22,118 nucleotides of DNA. Source: an uncultured Bacteroidales bacterium. Its GTDB lineage: Bacteria; Bacteroidota; Bacteroidia; Bacteroidales; P3. The notes beneath the pieces were generated by a model. The model worked only from the letters and a program-made list of their open reading frames with translations, was not told the origin of the DNA and did not search any database. Below, piece after piece: positions 8,700 to 16,681 of this stretch. The position numbers and the translations under genes were made by a program. The DNA is taken from contig CAJOQB010000043.1 in NCBI GenBank assembly GCA_905236405.1, positions 1 through 22,118 on the forward strand, written 5' to 3'. Within the stretch, counting starts at the first letter, position 1. Every line of letters starts with the position of its first letter.

Positions 8700-10910
8700 A
8701 TGAAATTCGTCAAAATCCTTGCCCCTGTTGTTCTGGTTGCCCTGTTGCTGTCAATGGCTATCGGCACCGTTTACGAAAGTCATTTCGGATCGTCTGAAGC
8801 ACTTGCGCACATCTATCACGCCCCGTACTTCATTGGACTGTGGTGCATACTGATGGCTCTTACATTAGTGCTGTCGTTACACAACAAATTATACAAGCGT
8901 CCAGCATTGGGTGCTCTGCACGCCTCGATACTGCTCGTCTTTGTAGGGGCCATGGTGACATACACCACAGGACAAAGCGGTGTCATCACCCTACAGCCCA
9001 ACCAACCAAACAGCACCTTTGTCGATGAGGACAACCAGTCGATGGAACTGCCTTTTTGTGTAACGCTCAACAACTTCGAGGTAATCAGCTATCCAGGGAC
9101 ACATGCCCCGATGGATTATGTGGCCACAGTGACAATGGACGGACAACAATCGGCACAGACCATCTCGATGAACAACATAGGTCGGTACAAGAACTATCGT
9201 TTCTATATCAGCGATTACGACAAGGATGGAACGGTAATGCTGGAAGTGGCCCACGACCCTTGGGGTATTGCTTTGATATATGCAGGATTTTTGATGATGC
9301 TTCTCTCCATGATTGTCTTCTTCTTTATTGACAAGCACAGCCCCTTCCGTCAGATGCTACACAGCCCTGTGCTCAAGGTGGCAATGGTGCTGCTGCTTGT
9401 TCTACCCCTGTCTCCCCTCAATGCTCACAGCAGCAATCCCCGCACCCTGCCCAAGACCACTGCCAACAAGATGGGCAACATGTATATCCTCTACAAAGAC
9501 CGAGTGTGTCCGCTGCAGACTTTTGCCCGCGACTTTACCTATCAGCTTTATGGCAGCACCTCTTATAAAGGTTTTTCAGCCGAGCAAGTACTGGCAGGAT
9601 GGCTGTTCTATTATGACGACTGGAAAGACGAGCCCGTCATCAAGGTAAAAGGGCGTGCCGTCCGCGACACACTGCATCTCGACAGTCGCTATGCGTCGCT
9701 GACCCAGTTGCTGGACCCCAACGGTGAAAATATTGTTGACAAAATGCTCGACAGCATGGCACTCGACGATCCGCGACGTTCCAAATTCTCCGAGACGAAC
9801 AAGAAATACAATATGCTGGTGCAACTATATAGTGGTCATCTGCTGAAAGTGTTCCCCGTGTCCGACACGGCCGGCTCCATCGGGTGGTTTTCGCAAAACG
9901 ACAATTTCGTTCCCAGCACCATCAGCGACAATGAATACATCTACATCCGCAAGCAGCAGAGCTATTTCCAAGAGCTGGTGGCCATGGGCGACATGGAGAC
10001 ACTGGGCATGGCTTTCGACAAACATCGCGCCTATCAAGAACAGCGTGGCAAGGGAACGACACCATCACAATTCGTTTTCCGTGCCGAACGATTCTACAAC
10101 CGCATCGCCCTCACCCGTCCCCTTGCCATCATGTGTGTCCTGTTGGGGCTCTTTTTCTTTGTCATGATGCTTCTACAGTATGGACGCACTGACGAGTGGA
10201 AATGGGGCAGACAGCTGAGCATGGTTCTTCTGACACTGCTGTCGGTCTATCTGTTGCTACTGTTCTTCCTACGGTGGCTTCTCTCCGGCTATGTCCCGTT
10301 GGGTGGAGGCTATGAGACCATGTGTTTCCTGGCATTCTGCATAGCTGTGGCGGCACTGGTTAGCCATCGTCGCTTTGAGTTGTCGTTGCCTTTCGGGTTG
10401 CTGATGACCGGTTTTGTGTTGATGGCCGCCATGATTGAGGGGGTTAACCCGCCTGCCACGCCACTGATGCCCGTACTGAAATCGCCCTTGTTACTCATCC
10501 ATGTGGCCATCATGATGTTTGCCTATGCCCTGCTGGCTTTTACTTTGTTCAATTCCATAGCCGCCATTGTCATCCGTGCGACAAACAGACAATGGCAATC
10601 CTCTGTGGAACGTCTCCAGACAATATCTCAATTGCTGCTATATCCAGCCATATTCTTCATGGCAACAGGCATCATCGTCGGGTCTGTATGGGCCAACATA
10701 TCCTGGGGCTCCTACTGGTCTTGGGACCCCAAAGAGGTGTGGGCTCTTATCTCCACCCTTCTCTATGTCGTTCCGTTGCACAGCCGAATGATTCCATGGT
10801 TGCGCAAACCGATGGTCTTCCACACCTACCTCTTGGTAGCCTTTCTCTCCATCGTTGTCACCTACTTTGGTGTCAACTTCTTGTTGGGCGGCATGCACAG
10901 CTATGCTTGA
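8700..10910 (+). CDS. ccsBA: Fused cytochrome c biogenesis protein CcsBA (ResB-CcsA)
   Basis: The protein has 736 residues from the ATG at 8700. The in-frame start at 8640 is rejected because it lies before and through a terminator hairpin. The N-terminal part is ResB/CcsB-like: four membrane segments at about residues 8-26, 41-60, 70-90 and 195-220, then a large periplasmic domain with TFARDFTYQLYGSTSYKG. The C-terminal half is CcsA-like, with several membrane segments and the haem-handling WWD motif WANISWGSYWSWDPKEVW at 664-681, plus the typical ending GGMHSYA. It carries haem across the inner membrane and attaches it to CxxCH cysteines (System II). The immediately upstream gene encodes a di-haem CxxCH protein, the likely client. 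Expression probably comes from read-through of the preceding terminator, since no TAnnTTTG element lies in the short gap. Confidence 0.92.
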   Translation: MKFVKILAPVVLVALLLSMAIGTVYESHFGSSEALAHIYHAPYFIGLWCILMALTLVLSLHNKLYKRPALGALHASILLVFVGAMVTYTTGQSGVITLQPNQPNSTFVDEDNQSMELPFCVTLNNFEVISYPGTHAPMDYVATVTMDGQQSAQTISMNNIGRYKNYRFYISDYDKDGTVMLEVAHDPWGIALIYAGFLMMLLSMIVFFFIDKHSPFRQMLHSPVLKVAMVLLLVLPLSPLNAHSSNPRTLPKTTANKMGNMYILYKDRVCPLQTFARDFTYQLYGSTSYKGFSAEQVLAGWLFYYDDWKDEPVIKVKGRAVRDTLHLDSRYASLTQLLDPNGENIVDKMLDSMALDDPRRSKFSETNKKYNMLVQLYSGHLLKVFPVSDTAGSIGWFSQNDNFVPSTISDNEYIYIRKQQSYFQELVAMGDMETLGMAFDKHRAYQEQRGKGTTPSQFVFRAERFYNRIALTRPLAIMCVLLGLFFFVMMLLQYGRTDEWKWGRQLSMVLLTLLSVYLLLLFFLRWLLSGYVPLGGGYETMCFLAFCIAVAALVSHRRFELSLPFGLLMTGFVLMAAMIEGVNPPATPLMPVLKSPLLLIHVAIMMFAYALLAFTLFNSIAAIVIRATNRQWQSSVERLQTISQLLLYPAIFFMATGIIVGSVWANISWGSYWSWDPKEVWALISTLLYVVPLHSRMIPWLRKPMVFHTYLLVAFLSIVVTYFGVNFLLGGMHSYA

Positions 10911-11028
10911 TACTGGGACAACCCCAAAACGGTCACAGTATCTGTGCCGATTGGCCAGCAAAGAAAAACCCACTCTGTTCCGATAGAGAGCAATAATATT
11001 ATCGGTCCATTCGCGTTATCATGGCCAT

Positions 11029-11502
11029 ATGAAACAGACTACCCTCTGCTATCTCGAAAGAGACGGCCAATACTTGATGCTTCACCGCATCAAAAAAGAA
11101 CACGACGCCAGCCATGACAAATGGATTGGCGTCGGTGGCAAGTGCGAGGGCGACGAGAGCCCCGACGAATGCATGGTCCGCGAAGTGAAAGAGGAGACGG
11201 GATTGGATGTGCTGCGATGGGAATATCGCGGCATCGTCACCTTCATCAGCGACGTTTGGCCGTGTGAGTATATGCACCTCTTCGTCTGTACCGACTGGTC
11301 GGGGACACAAACCGACTGCGACGAGGGCGAACTGGAATGGATTGACAAAAAGAGACTGTTCGACCTGACACTATGGCCAGGCGACCGCATCTTCCTCCGT
11401 CTGCTCGACACCCCCCACCAACCTTTCTTCTCGCTAAAACTGGTCTATCAAGGTGACGACCTTGTGTCCGCCAAACTGGACGGCCAGCCGCTACAACTCT
11501 AA
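11029..11502 (+). CDS. NUDIX hydrolase, MutT/MTH1-like
   Basis: The protein has 157 residues with a complete Nudix box at 37-59: Gly37, Glu43, REVKEETGL at 51-59 (Arg51, Glu52, Glu55, Glu56, Gly58). It is preceded by KWIGVGGK, the usual loop of nucleoside-triphosphate hydrolases of the 8-oxo-dGTP diphosphatase group. The predicted role is hydrolysis of an oxidised nucleotide or another nucleoside diphosphate-X substrate in the cytoplasm; the true substrate cannot be read from sequence. The 118-base gap upstream contains a small palindrome (CACAG-TAT-CTGTG, 10934-10946) and a weak CCGATA/TATCGG pair (10980-11005), but no T run, so no terminator for ccsBA is called there. The gene converges on a minus-strand gene with a 32-base gap. 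Confidence 0.88.
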   Translation: MKQTTLCYLERDGQYLMLHRIKKEHDASHDKWIGVGGKCEGDESPDECMVREVKEETGLDVLRWEYRGIVTFISDVWPCEYMHLFVCTDWSGTQTDCDEGELEWIDKKRLFDLTLWPGDRIFLRLLDTPHQPFFSLKLVYQGDDLVSAKLDGQPLQL

Positions 11503-11534
11503 GGGCGACAGCCTATTTCTTTCATCATCCGCGT

Positions 11535-12125
11535 TCAGTTCCACTTCTGCCCTATATCCCAGTGGTGGGCAGTCTTCACCTCATAGTTGATGCCCTTGAG
11601 ATTAAATTCATCCACGATGAGTTGTACCGCCTGAGGGTACTGCTCTATCCAACTACCTACGGCGATGGTGAACAGTTCTGTATCGGGATTGTAGAAAATA
11701 CGGCCTCGCGGCACCATCTCATAGGCACCCGTATATGGGCCAATGCCATCGTTCTTGTACTTCTGGCGATGGTATTCCTTCTTCCACACATCCTCGTGCA
11801 TCTCGGAACACGAGATGGTTCCGAACTCGGAACGTGCATTAGGCTTGAGATAGTCAGACACACGATGTGATCTGACACCAAAAAGGTCATTTTGATGAGG
11901 ACTGTACCAGAAGATACCTACCTTGGGTTCCTGATCTTTTCCACGGTTGGATTCCATGAGGTTCATGGCTTCCTCGAACTGCTGTGCATCCATGGGCTTC
12001 ACATCCACAGATGATTGCGATTGCTGTTCGACTGTCTCCTGCTCTTTCTCAGCTTGAATTTCGCCCAACGCCACCTTCACGGCTCGTGCCACAATTCTTT
12101 GCAATTCTTCTTCTGTTACCGTCAT
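11535..12125 (-). CDS. Hypothetical protein, 196 residues
   Basis: I do not recognise this protein. The first 60 residues are charged and rich in Glu and Gln, probably helical or coiled (TEEELQRIVARAV, then EIQAEKEQETVEQQ), with no signal peptide or membrane segment. The remainder (about 65-196) looks like a compact globular domain with VGIFWYSP, GPYTGAYEMVPRGRIFYN and a C-terminal helix around YPQAVQLIVDEFNL. It starts 73 bases downstream of the stop of the HsdR-N-like gene on the same strand and may be the last gene of that operon, although no promoter or terminator was found in the gap. Codon use matches the neighbours, so it is probably a real cytoplasmic protein of unknown role. Confidence 0.7.
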   Translation of the reverse strand: MTVTEEELQRIVARAVKVALGEIQAEKEQETVEQQSQSSVDVKPMDAQQFEEAMNLMESNRGKDQEPKVGIFWYSPHQNDLFGVRSHRVSDYLKPNARSEFGTISCSEMHEDVWKKEYHRQKYKNDGIGPYTGAYEMVPRGRIFYNPDTELFTIAVGSWIEQYPQAVQLIVDEFNLKGINYEVKTAHHWDIGQKWN

Positions 12126-12198
12126 ATTGATTTGCTTTTGATGATTATTTGTTTGATAACGTCACCCCTCTGAAAACATTGTGCAACAGGCAGACTTT

Positions 12199-12666
12199 CT
12201 ACAGTTGTGTTAGTTGTTGCCATGTGGGCAATGCTACGAGCTGCACGAGACGCTGTTGCTCGAAGTCGGCATGGAGAACCAGATGGTCGAGGCCGTTGGT
12301 GACAAAAAGATAAGGGACTCGAAGCACTTGGTTGTAGCGACAGATTTGGTCGACGACCCGCTGGCCGATAGAGACATCGGCCTTTTTACATTCCACAATC
12401 ATGAGGGGCTGCATCTGTGAGTTGTATACCACAATGTCGCACCGTTTGGTCAAACCACCCAAGGCGATGGTGCCCTCCACCTGCATCAACTCGATGGGAT
12501 AGCCCTGATGGTGATGAAGGGCATGAACCACATGCTGCCGCACCCATTCCTCGGGAGTGAGGGCAACATAACGACGACGCACGATGTCAAAGACATCGGT
12601 GCGTCCTTCGTTTTGTCGAGTGGTCAGACGACAAGGGGGCAGATGGAGATGTGGGTAGGCTTCCAT
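12199..12666 (-). CDS. Stand-alone HsdR N-terminal-domain-like (PD-(D/E)xK) protein
   Basis: The protein has 155 residues from the ATG at 12666; a TTG two codons upstream is possible but less likely. The sequence matches the type I restriction HsdR-N (HSDR_N_2) domain: LTPEEWVRQHVVHAL, a strand with RCDIVVY (Asp77), then PLMIVECKK, where Glu92 and Lys94 complete the D...ExK nuclease-type core, and a helix leading to LFVTNGLDH. There is no helicase domain and no HsdM or HsdS gene nearby, so this is not a restriction system as such. Stand-alone forms of this domain occur widely in Bacteroidetes without a known role. The ATG is 6 bases after the stop of the upstream TonB-type gene, so the two are co-transcribed. 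Nuclease activity is possible but not shown. Confidence 0.82.
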   Translation of the reverse strand: MEAYPHLHLPPCRLTTRQNEGRTDVFDIVRRRYVALTPEEWVRQHVVHALHHHQGYPIELMQVEGTIALGGLTKRCDIVVYNSQMQPLMIVECKKADVSIGQRVVDQICRYNQVLRVPYLFVTNGLDHLVLHADFEQQRLVQLVALPTWQQLTQL

Positions 12667-12672
12667 ATCCAA

Positions 12673-15201
12673 TCAATAGGAAAGGCTGCTGTCCTCCTCT
12701 TCAAAGTCGCCAGACTGTTGCTGACGCAGGCCCTTGTTGATTTTGTAGGAGAAGCCCAAGGTGAAGTTGGGCGAGATGCGACGCGACTTCATGACACGGT
12801 ACATCTGGCCGTTGATGGTGGTATGGCCCCAGGCACCGGTGCAGAAGACATCGGAGACACGGAGGCTAAGGGTGGCCCGTTTGTTCCACAAGTCTTTCTT
12901 GACAGCAAGGTCGGCCCAATAGGAGGGGTCCATATCGGTCTGGAGGTCGAACCAAGGCGAGTTGTACTGTGCCGAGAGTTGGATGGTCCAGTCGTTAGGT
13001 AGCGTCATGAAGGAACTGAGCTTGGCATTGGTGCGGAAGGCGGAGCGGGTGCTGTCGCCAATGATGTCGTTGCCAGTGATGCTGCTGTTGAAGAGGTTGA
13101 CACTGGCATTGATTTTCCACCATTTGGCAATCTGCTGGTCGACGATGAGTTCGAGACCAGCGTTGACGCTGCTGCCGAGGTTCTGAGCCGTTGATGCCCA
13201 GAAGTTGTCGTAGTCGGAGTTGTAGGTCATCCACGGAGCATAGTAGGGCACCGACAAAGAATCCCACACAAAGCCGAACCAGGTCATCTGGTTGTTGGTC
13301 TGGCGATAGTAGAGCGAGGTGTAGATATTGGTCTGACGAATGCCGAAGTTGTAGGAGAGTTCGAAAGCATTGGTGAACTCGGGGTCGAGGCTCGGGTTGC
13401 CAAACGACATCTGCGAACCTTCGCGGACATTGATGTAGGGGTTGAGATCCCACATCCACGGACGACGGACACGACGGCTATAGCTGAGTTGAACCGACTG
13501 GTACTGGTTAATCTCGTAACTGAGGTGTACCGTAGGATAGAGCTGGCGATAAGGTTTGTCGACCGTTTCTGCCGTTGAATGCTCATGGTCCACGCCGTAG
13601 ACATGACTGTATTCGCCACGCAGACCCACCTGAGCCGAGAGGTGTTCGGTGAGAGGGCCGCCAACAGTGGCATAGACAGCATGTATCTGCTGTTGGAAGA
13701 GGTAGTTCATGGAGGAGATATCGTCGCGAAGACGATGCAGGTCGCCATTCAAATCATATTCTGTCATATAGTAGTCGTAATCCTGGTCACTACTGGTGAT
13801 ACGGCCTTCATAGCCCGTCTCCAATTTCCATTTCTCGGACAACGGATGGGTGTAGTTCAACTGGAGGTTGAAGTTGTTGTTGTAGTTGTCAGACTCCGAG
13901 TCGCGACGATAGTAGTGCAAAAGATTGGATGGTCCGTAGGGATAGAACTGTTCCTGCATACCGTCTCCCCTGCCGTGACGACGGCTGTAGGTGGCGTCGA
14001 GCGTAAGCAGTTGGTTCGGGTTGTCGAACTTGTGGGTAAAGTTGAAACTGACGCTGTGGTTGGTGTTGCGGTTCTGGTTGGTGTCGGATTGCAGGTAGTC
14101 CATATTGCCGCCATAAAGCAAATCGTGGTCGGTGATATAATGTTGCCGCATACGATTGCCCCCACGTAACTGGTAGGAAATCATGGCCGAGTTTTTCTTG
14201 TTGAAATAATATTCAAATCCGACCTTGACACTTCCCATCAAAGAGGGGTCACAGCCCAACTGGTACAGACTGTCGATACTGGGGTTGATGCCATAGCGTT
14301 CGATGTAGGTGTTGCTGGTGTTGCCACGGGTGCGACGGCCACCGTCTGCCGAGAACATGATGTTGTACTTCTCGGTGGTATAGTTCATGCTGATGGAGCC
14401 GGTGGCGGTAGGCAGGAACATCGGCATACCCTCGGGCATGGAGAAAGGCATCGGGCTGCCCACATTGAAGTTGGCCAAGCCGTTCCATCCAAGGGCATTG
14501 GAGGCTCGGTCCTTCAGCTTGATGTTGATGATGCCGCTCATGCCCTCGGGGTCGTATTTGGCCGAAGGGTTGGTGATGACCTCGACATTCTCGACGCTGC
14601 TGGCCGGTATCTGTTCCAACAGGCTGGCCAGGTCGTTGCTGAGCAACTCGGAGGGTCGTCCGTCGATGAGCACCTTGACATTGGAGGAGCCACGGAGACT
14701 GACATTGCCGTCGTTGTCGACGGTGACCGACGGCACATTCTCGAGGACATCAGTGGCAGTGCCGCCACCAGCCACGATATTCTTGTCGACGTTGATGACC
14801 CTTCGATCAATCTGATAGTCGACCATGCTGCGTTCGGCCTTCACCTCGACAGCCTGCATGGTGGTGGCTGTCGGTGCGATGACAATGCGTCCTGCATTGA
14901 CCGTATGGTTGGAGGCGCTGATGGTAAATGGCGACGGGCTCCAATAGGTTTGGAAACCCATGAATGTCACCCTCAGCAAATACTGTCCATGCGACAACTT
15001 GTCGATAACAAAAGAGCCATCGTCATCGGTCACCACACCGTTGACCAAAGACGAGTCAGACAGTTTGTGTACCGACACCGAGGCATAGCCTATGCCCTCG
15101 TTGCAGCCTTTGTCAATCACACGGCCCGTTATTTTTCCTTGGGCCATGGCGGAGCCTCCCCACAACAACAACAGGAGGAGTGCCAGTCGGAATATCTTCA
15201 T
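12673..15201 (-). CDS. TonB-dependent receptor-type outer-membrane beta-barrel protein
   Basis: The protein has 842 residues. A Sec signal peptide ends at AMA before Gln21. Residues 22 to about 110 form a carboxypeptidase-regulatory-like domain (GKITGRVIDKG, then VVTDDDGSFVIDKL). A plug domain follows at about 115-235 (ATDVLENVPSVTVDNDGNVS, LRGSSNVKVLIDGRP, SGIINIKLKD). The rest is a long beta-barrel with many alternating aromatic strands, resembling the OMP_b-brl_3 group rather than SusC. It is predicted to be an outer-membrane transporter or receptor energised by TonB; no SusD partner is present and the ligand is unknown. It starts 2 bases after the stop of a PAS-domain gene and its stop lies 6 bases before the HsdR-N-like start, so all three form one operon. 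Confidence 0.9.
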   Translation of the reverse strand: MKIFRLALLLLLLWGGSAMAQGKITGRVIDKGCNEGIGYASVSVHKLSDSSLVNGVVTDDDGSFVIDKLSHGQYLLRVTFMGFQTYWSPSPFTISASNHTVNAGRIVIAPTATTMQAVEVKAERSMVDYQIDRRVINVDKNIVAGGGTATDVLENVPSVTVDNDGNVSLRGSSNVKVLIDGRPSELLSNDLASLLEQIPASSVENVEVITNPSAKYDPEGMSGIINIKLKDRASNALGWNGLANFNVGSPMPFSMPEGMPMFLPTATGSISMNYTTEKYNIMFSADGGRRTRGNTSNTYIERYGINPSIDSLYQLGCDPSLMGSVKVGFEYYFNKKNSAMISYQLRGGNRMRQHYITDHDLLYGGNMDYLQSDTNQNRNTNHSVSFNFTHKFDNPNQLLTLDATYSRRHGRGDGMQEQFYPYGPSNLLHYYRRDSESDNYNNNFNLQLNYTHPLSEKWKLETGYEGRITSSDQDYDYYMTEYDLNGDLHRLRDDISSMNYLFQQQIHAVYATVGGPLTEHLSAQVGLRGEYSHVYGVDHEHSTAETVDKPYRQLYPTVHLSYEINQYQSVQLSYSRRVRRPWMWDLNPYINVREGSQMSFGNPSLDPEFTNAFELSYNFGIRQTNIYTSLYYRQTNNQMTWFGFVWDSLSVPYYAPWMTYNSDYDNFWASTAQNLGSSVNAGLELIVDQQIAKWWKINASVNLFNSSITGNDIIGDSTRSAFRTNAKLSSFMTLPNDWTIQLSAQYNSPWFDLQTDMDPSYWADLAVKKDLWNKRATLSLRVSDVFCTGAWGHTTINGQMYRVMKSRRISPNFTLGFSYKINKGLRQQQSGDFEEEDSSLSY

Positions 15202-15203
15202 TG

Positions 15204-15554
15204 TTAGTTTGTCTTAGGTTTGCGTATGTAATGGGGCATCTCGAAGGGGATGACCAACGAGAGCTCGATATATCCCTTGAACTCACCGTTCTCAAACCAA
15301 GGGGTCTGGTAGATGAGTTTCTTCTGTCCCTCTTTCTCGATGGTGTATGCGTTGACATTGTGCTCTTGCAACAGTCCGACCAACTTGGAGCGGGCAGGCT
15401 CGGGATGACAGTCGAGCAGGTTTTTGCCGATGAGGGCCTCGCGGCCTCCGCGTTTCTCGTAAAGGCTGCCGGCTTTGACATTCATGTCAAGGATATTGCC
15501 GTCGACATCGCTGACGGTGATGGCGCAAGGCAGTTCTTCAAAGTATTTATCCAT
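15204..15554 (-). CDS. Single-domain PAS protein
   Basis: The protein has 116 residues from the ATG at 15554. A TTG start four codons earlier is possible, but the ATG gives MDKYFEELPCAITV, a natural PAS beginning. The whole protein is one PAS fold: PCAITVSDVDGNILDMN, then LIGKNLLDCHPEPARSKL, TIEKEGQKKLIYQTPWFE and a final strand EFKGYIELSLVIP. There is no kinase, cyclase, DNA-binding or membrane part, so it must act through a partner or as a ligand-binding subunit. The Cys and His in DCHPEP may be ligand contacts, but that is a guess. Its stop is 2 bases before the start of the TonB-type gene, indicating translational coupling. A terminator hairpin ends 10 bases upstream of its ATG. Confidence 0.82.
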   Translation of the reverse strand: MDKYFEELPCAITVSDVDGNILDMNVKAGSLYEKRGGREALIGKNLLDCHPEPARSKLVGLLQEHNVNAYTIEKEGQKKLIYQTPWFENGEFKGYIELSLVIPFEMPHYIRKPKTN

Positions 15555-15564
15555 TTGTATAATC

Positions 15565-15606
15565 AAAAAAAACTACGGCAACAACCGAAGGGTGTGCTGC
15601 CGTAGT
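15565..15606 (-). terminator. Intrinsic terminator downstream of ptb, just upstream of the PAS gene
   Basis: A perfect 9-bp stem is formed by 15572-15580 (ACTACGGCA) and 15598-15606 (TGCCGTAGT), with a possible inner ACC/GGT pairing closed by a 4-nt loop. On the minus strand it is followed by eight T residues (15565-15572 on the map). It lies about 30 bases after the ptb stop and 10 bases before the PAS start, so it ends ptb transcripts and limits read-through into the PAS-TonB operon. Confidence 0.9.
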
Positions 15607-15637
15607 AAAAAAGAAATTCAAACATTCTTAACAAAAA

Positions 15638-16546
15638 TTACTTGCACTGCAGCGATGCGAGGGCGATGCTGTAGAGTTTGGTCTTGGCAGTGTCGCCACG
15701 CGAGGTGAGGATGCAGGGGATGCGGGCTCCGACCACCATGCAAGCCAGTTCAGCACCGGCAAACTTGGTAGCGGTCTTGTAGAAGACGTTGCCTGTCTCA
15801 AGGTTGGGGAAGAGCAGGCAGTCGGCATCGCCGGCCACGGGGCTGACGAGTTTCTTGGTCTCGGCAGCTTCCTTGTTGATGGCGATGTCGAGGCTCAGAG
15901 GACCTTCGACTTCGCAACCCTTGATTTGACCGCGTTTATTCTGCATGCAGAGCATGGCAGCGTCGACGCAGCTCTGAATACCGGTGAGCATCTGCTCAGT
16001 GGGGCACACGACAGCCACCTTGGGTTTCTCTATCTCGAGGCTCTTGGCGGTCTTGACCAGATAGTTGAGCATAGCGGTTTTCTGCTTCAAATCGGGAGCG
16101 GGGATGATGGCCACGTCGGAGCAAACAAGGAGTTTGTGGTAAGCGGGAACCTCAAAGACAGCCATGTGGGTGAGCATGTCGTTCTTGGTACCGGGCATGA
16201 GACCTTTCTCTTTGTTGAGGATGGCACGCATGTATTTGTCGGTACTGAGCAGACCCTTCATCAGCAGGTCGCCTTTGCCTTCGTTAATCAGGGCAACAGC
16301 TTTGGCACCGGCCTTGGCCTCGTCAGCTTCCTGAACCAGTTCGAACTTGTTGACATCGATGCCTTCTTGAGCACAGACGTTCTTGATGGTCTCGATATCG
16401 CCGACAAGTGTACCTTCGACAATACCCAAATCGATGGCGTTGCTGATGGCTCCGATGGTGTGCGAATCGTTAGCATAAGCACCTACAAGTCTTTTTTTAC
16501 CTTTGCTCTTGGCAAGGTCAATCAGTTGGTCTAACTTGGTAATCAT
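15638..16546 (-). CDS. ptb: Phosphate butyryltransferase
   Basis: The protein has 302 residues, the usual length for Ptb, with no extra N-terminal domain (the longer bifunctional phosphate acetyltransferases have one). Typical phosphate acetyl/butyryltransferase features are GDLLMKGLLSTDKYMRAILN, LTHMAVFEVPAYHKLLVCSD, VEGPLSLDIAI and VAGDADCLLFPNLETGN. It exchanges CoA of butyryl-CoA for phosphate, giving butyryl phosphate for ATP formation by butyrate kinase. No butyrate kinase gene is next to it in this window, which is unusual because ptb and buk are commonly neighbours. It is transcribed divergently from kamB, with a Bacteroidales-type promoter about 50 bases upstream, and ends at a strong terminator. 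Activity on branched or acetyl substrates is possible. Confidence 0.9.
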   Translation of the reverse strand: MITKLDQLIDLAKSKGKKRLVGAYANDSHTIGAISNAIDLGIVEGTLVGDIETIKNVCAQEGIDVNKFELVQEADEAKAGAKAVALINEGKGDLLMKGLLSTDKYMRAILNKEKGLMPGTKNDMLTHMAVFEVPAYHKLLVCSDVAIIPAPDLKQKTAMLNYLVKTAKSLEIEKPKVAVVCPTEQMLTGIQSCVDAAMLCMQNKRGQIKGCEVEGPLSLDIAINKEAAETKKLVSPVAGDADCLLFPNLETGNVFYKTATKFAGAELACMVVGARIPCILTSRGDTAKTKLYSIALASLQCK

Positions 16547-16593
16547 TTTATTTATAGTTTATTGTTAATAATTACTTTGATTATTGCAGAGTG

Positions 16594-16601
16594 CAAATAT
16601 A
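16594..16601 (-). promoter_or_regulatory. Bacteroidales-type -7 promoter element for ptb
   Basis: Read on the minus strand this is TATATTTG followed by CA, an exact match to the Bacteroidales -7 consensus TAnnTTTG. Transcription would start near 16587, giving a leader of about 40 bases before the ptb ATG at 16546. A matching -33 TTG was not found at ideal spacing, which is common. Confidence 0.65.
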
Positions 16602-16664
16602 CATAATCTTTTTGGTTTGACATTTTTTTCGATAAAGAAAAAAAGGCACATCCTTTTTTCTTTG

Positions 16665-16672
16665 TACTTTTG
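16665..16672 (+). promoter_or_regulatory. Bacteroidales-type -7 promoter element for kamB
   Basis: TACTTTTG, followed by CAA, matches TAnnTTTG exactly. It lies only 9 bases before the kamB ATG at 16682, so a start site about 6-9 bases downstream would give an almost leaderless mRNA. No clear -33 TTG was seen; the upstream sequence is A-rich and T-rich tracts. Confidence 0.55.
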
Positions 16673-16681
16673 CAAACCGAA

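Noticed and set aside
10934..11005. Terminator after ccsBA
   Set aside because: The palindromes at 10934-10946 and 10980-11005 have short stems and no following T run.
12199..12666. Type I restriction-modification system
   Set aside because: Only the HsdR N-terminal-like domain is present; there is no helicase part and no methylase or specificity gene in the window.
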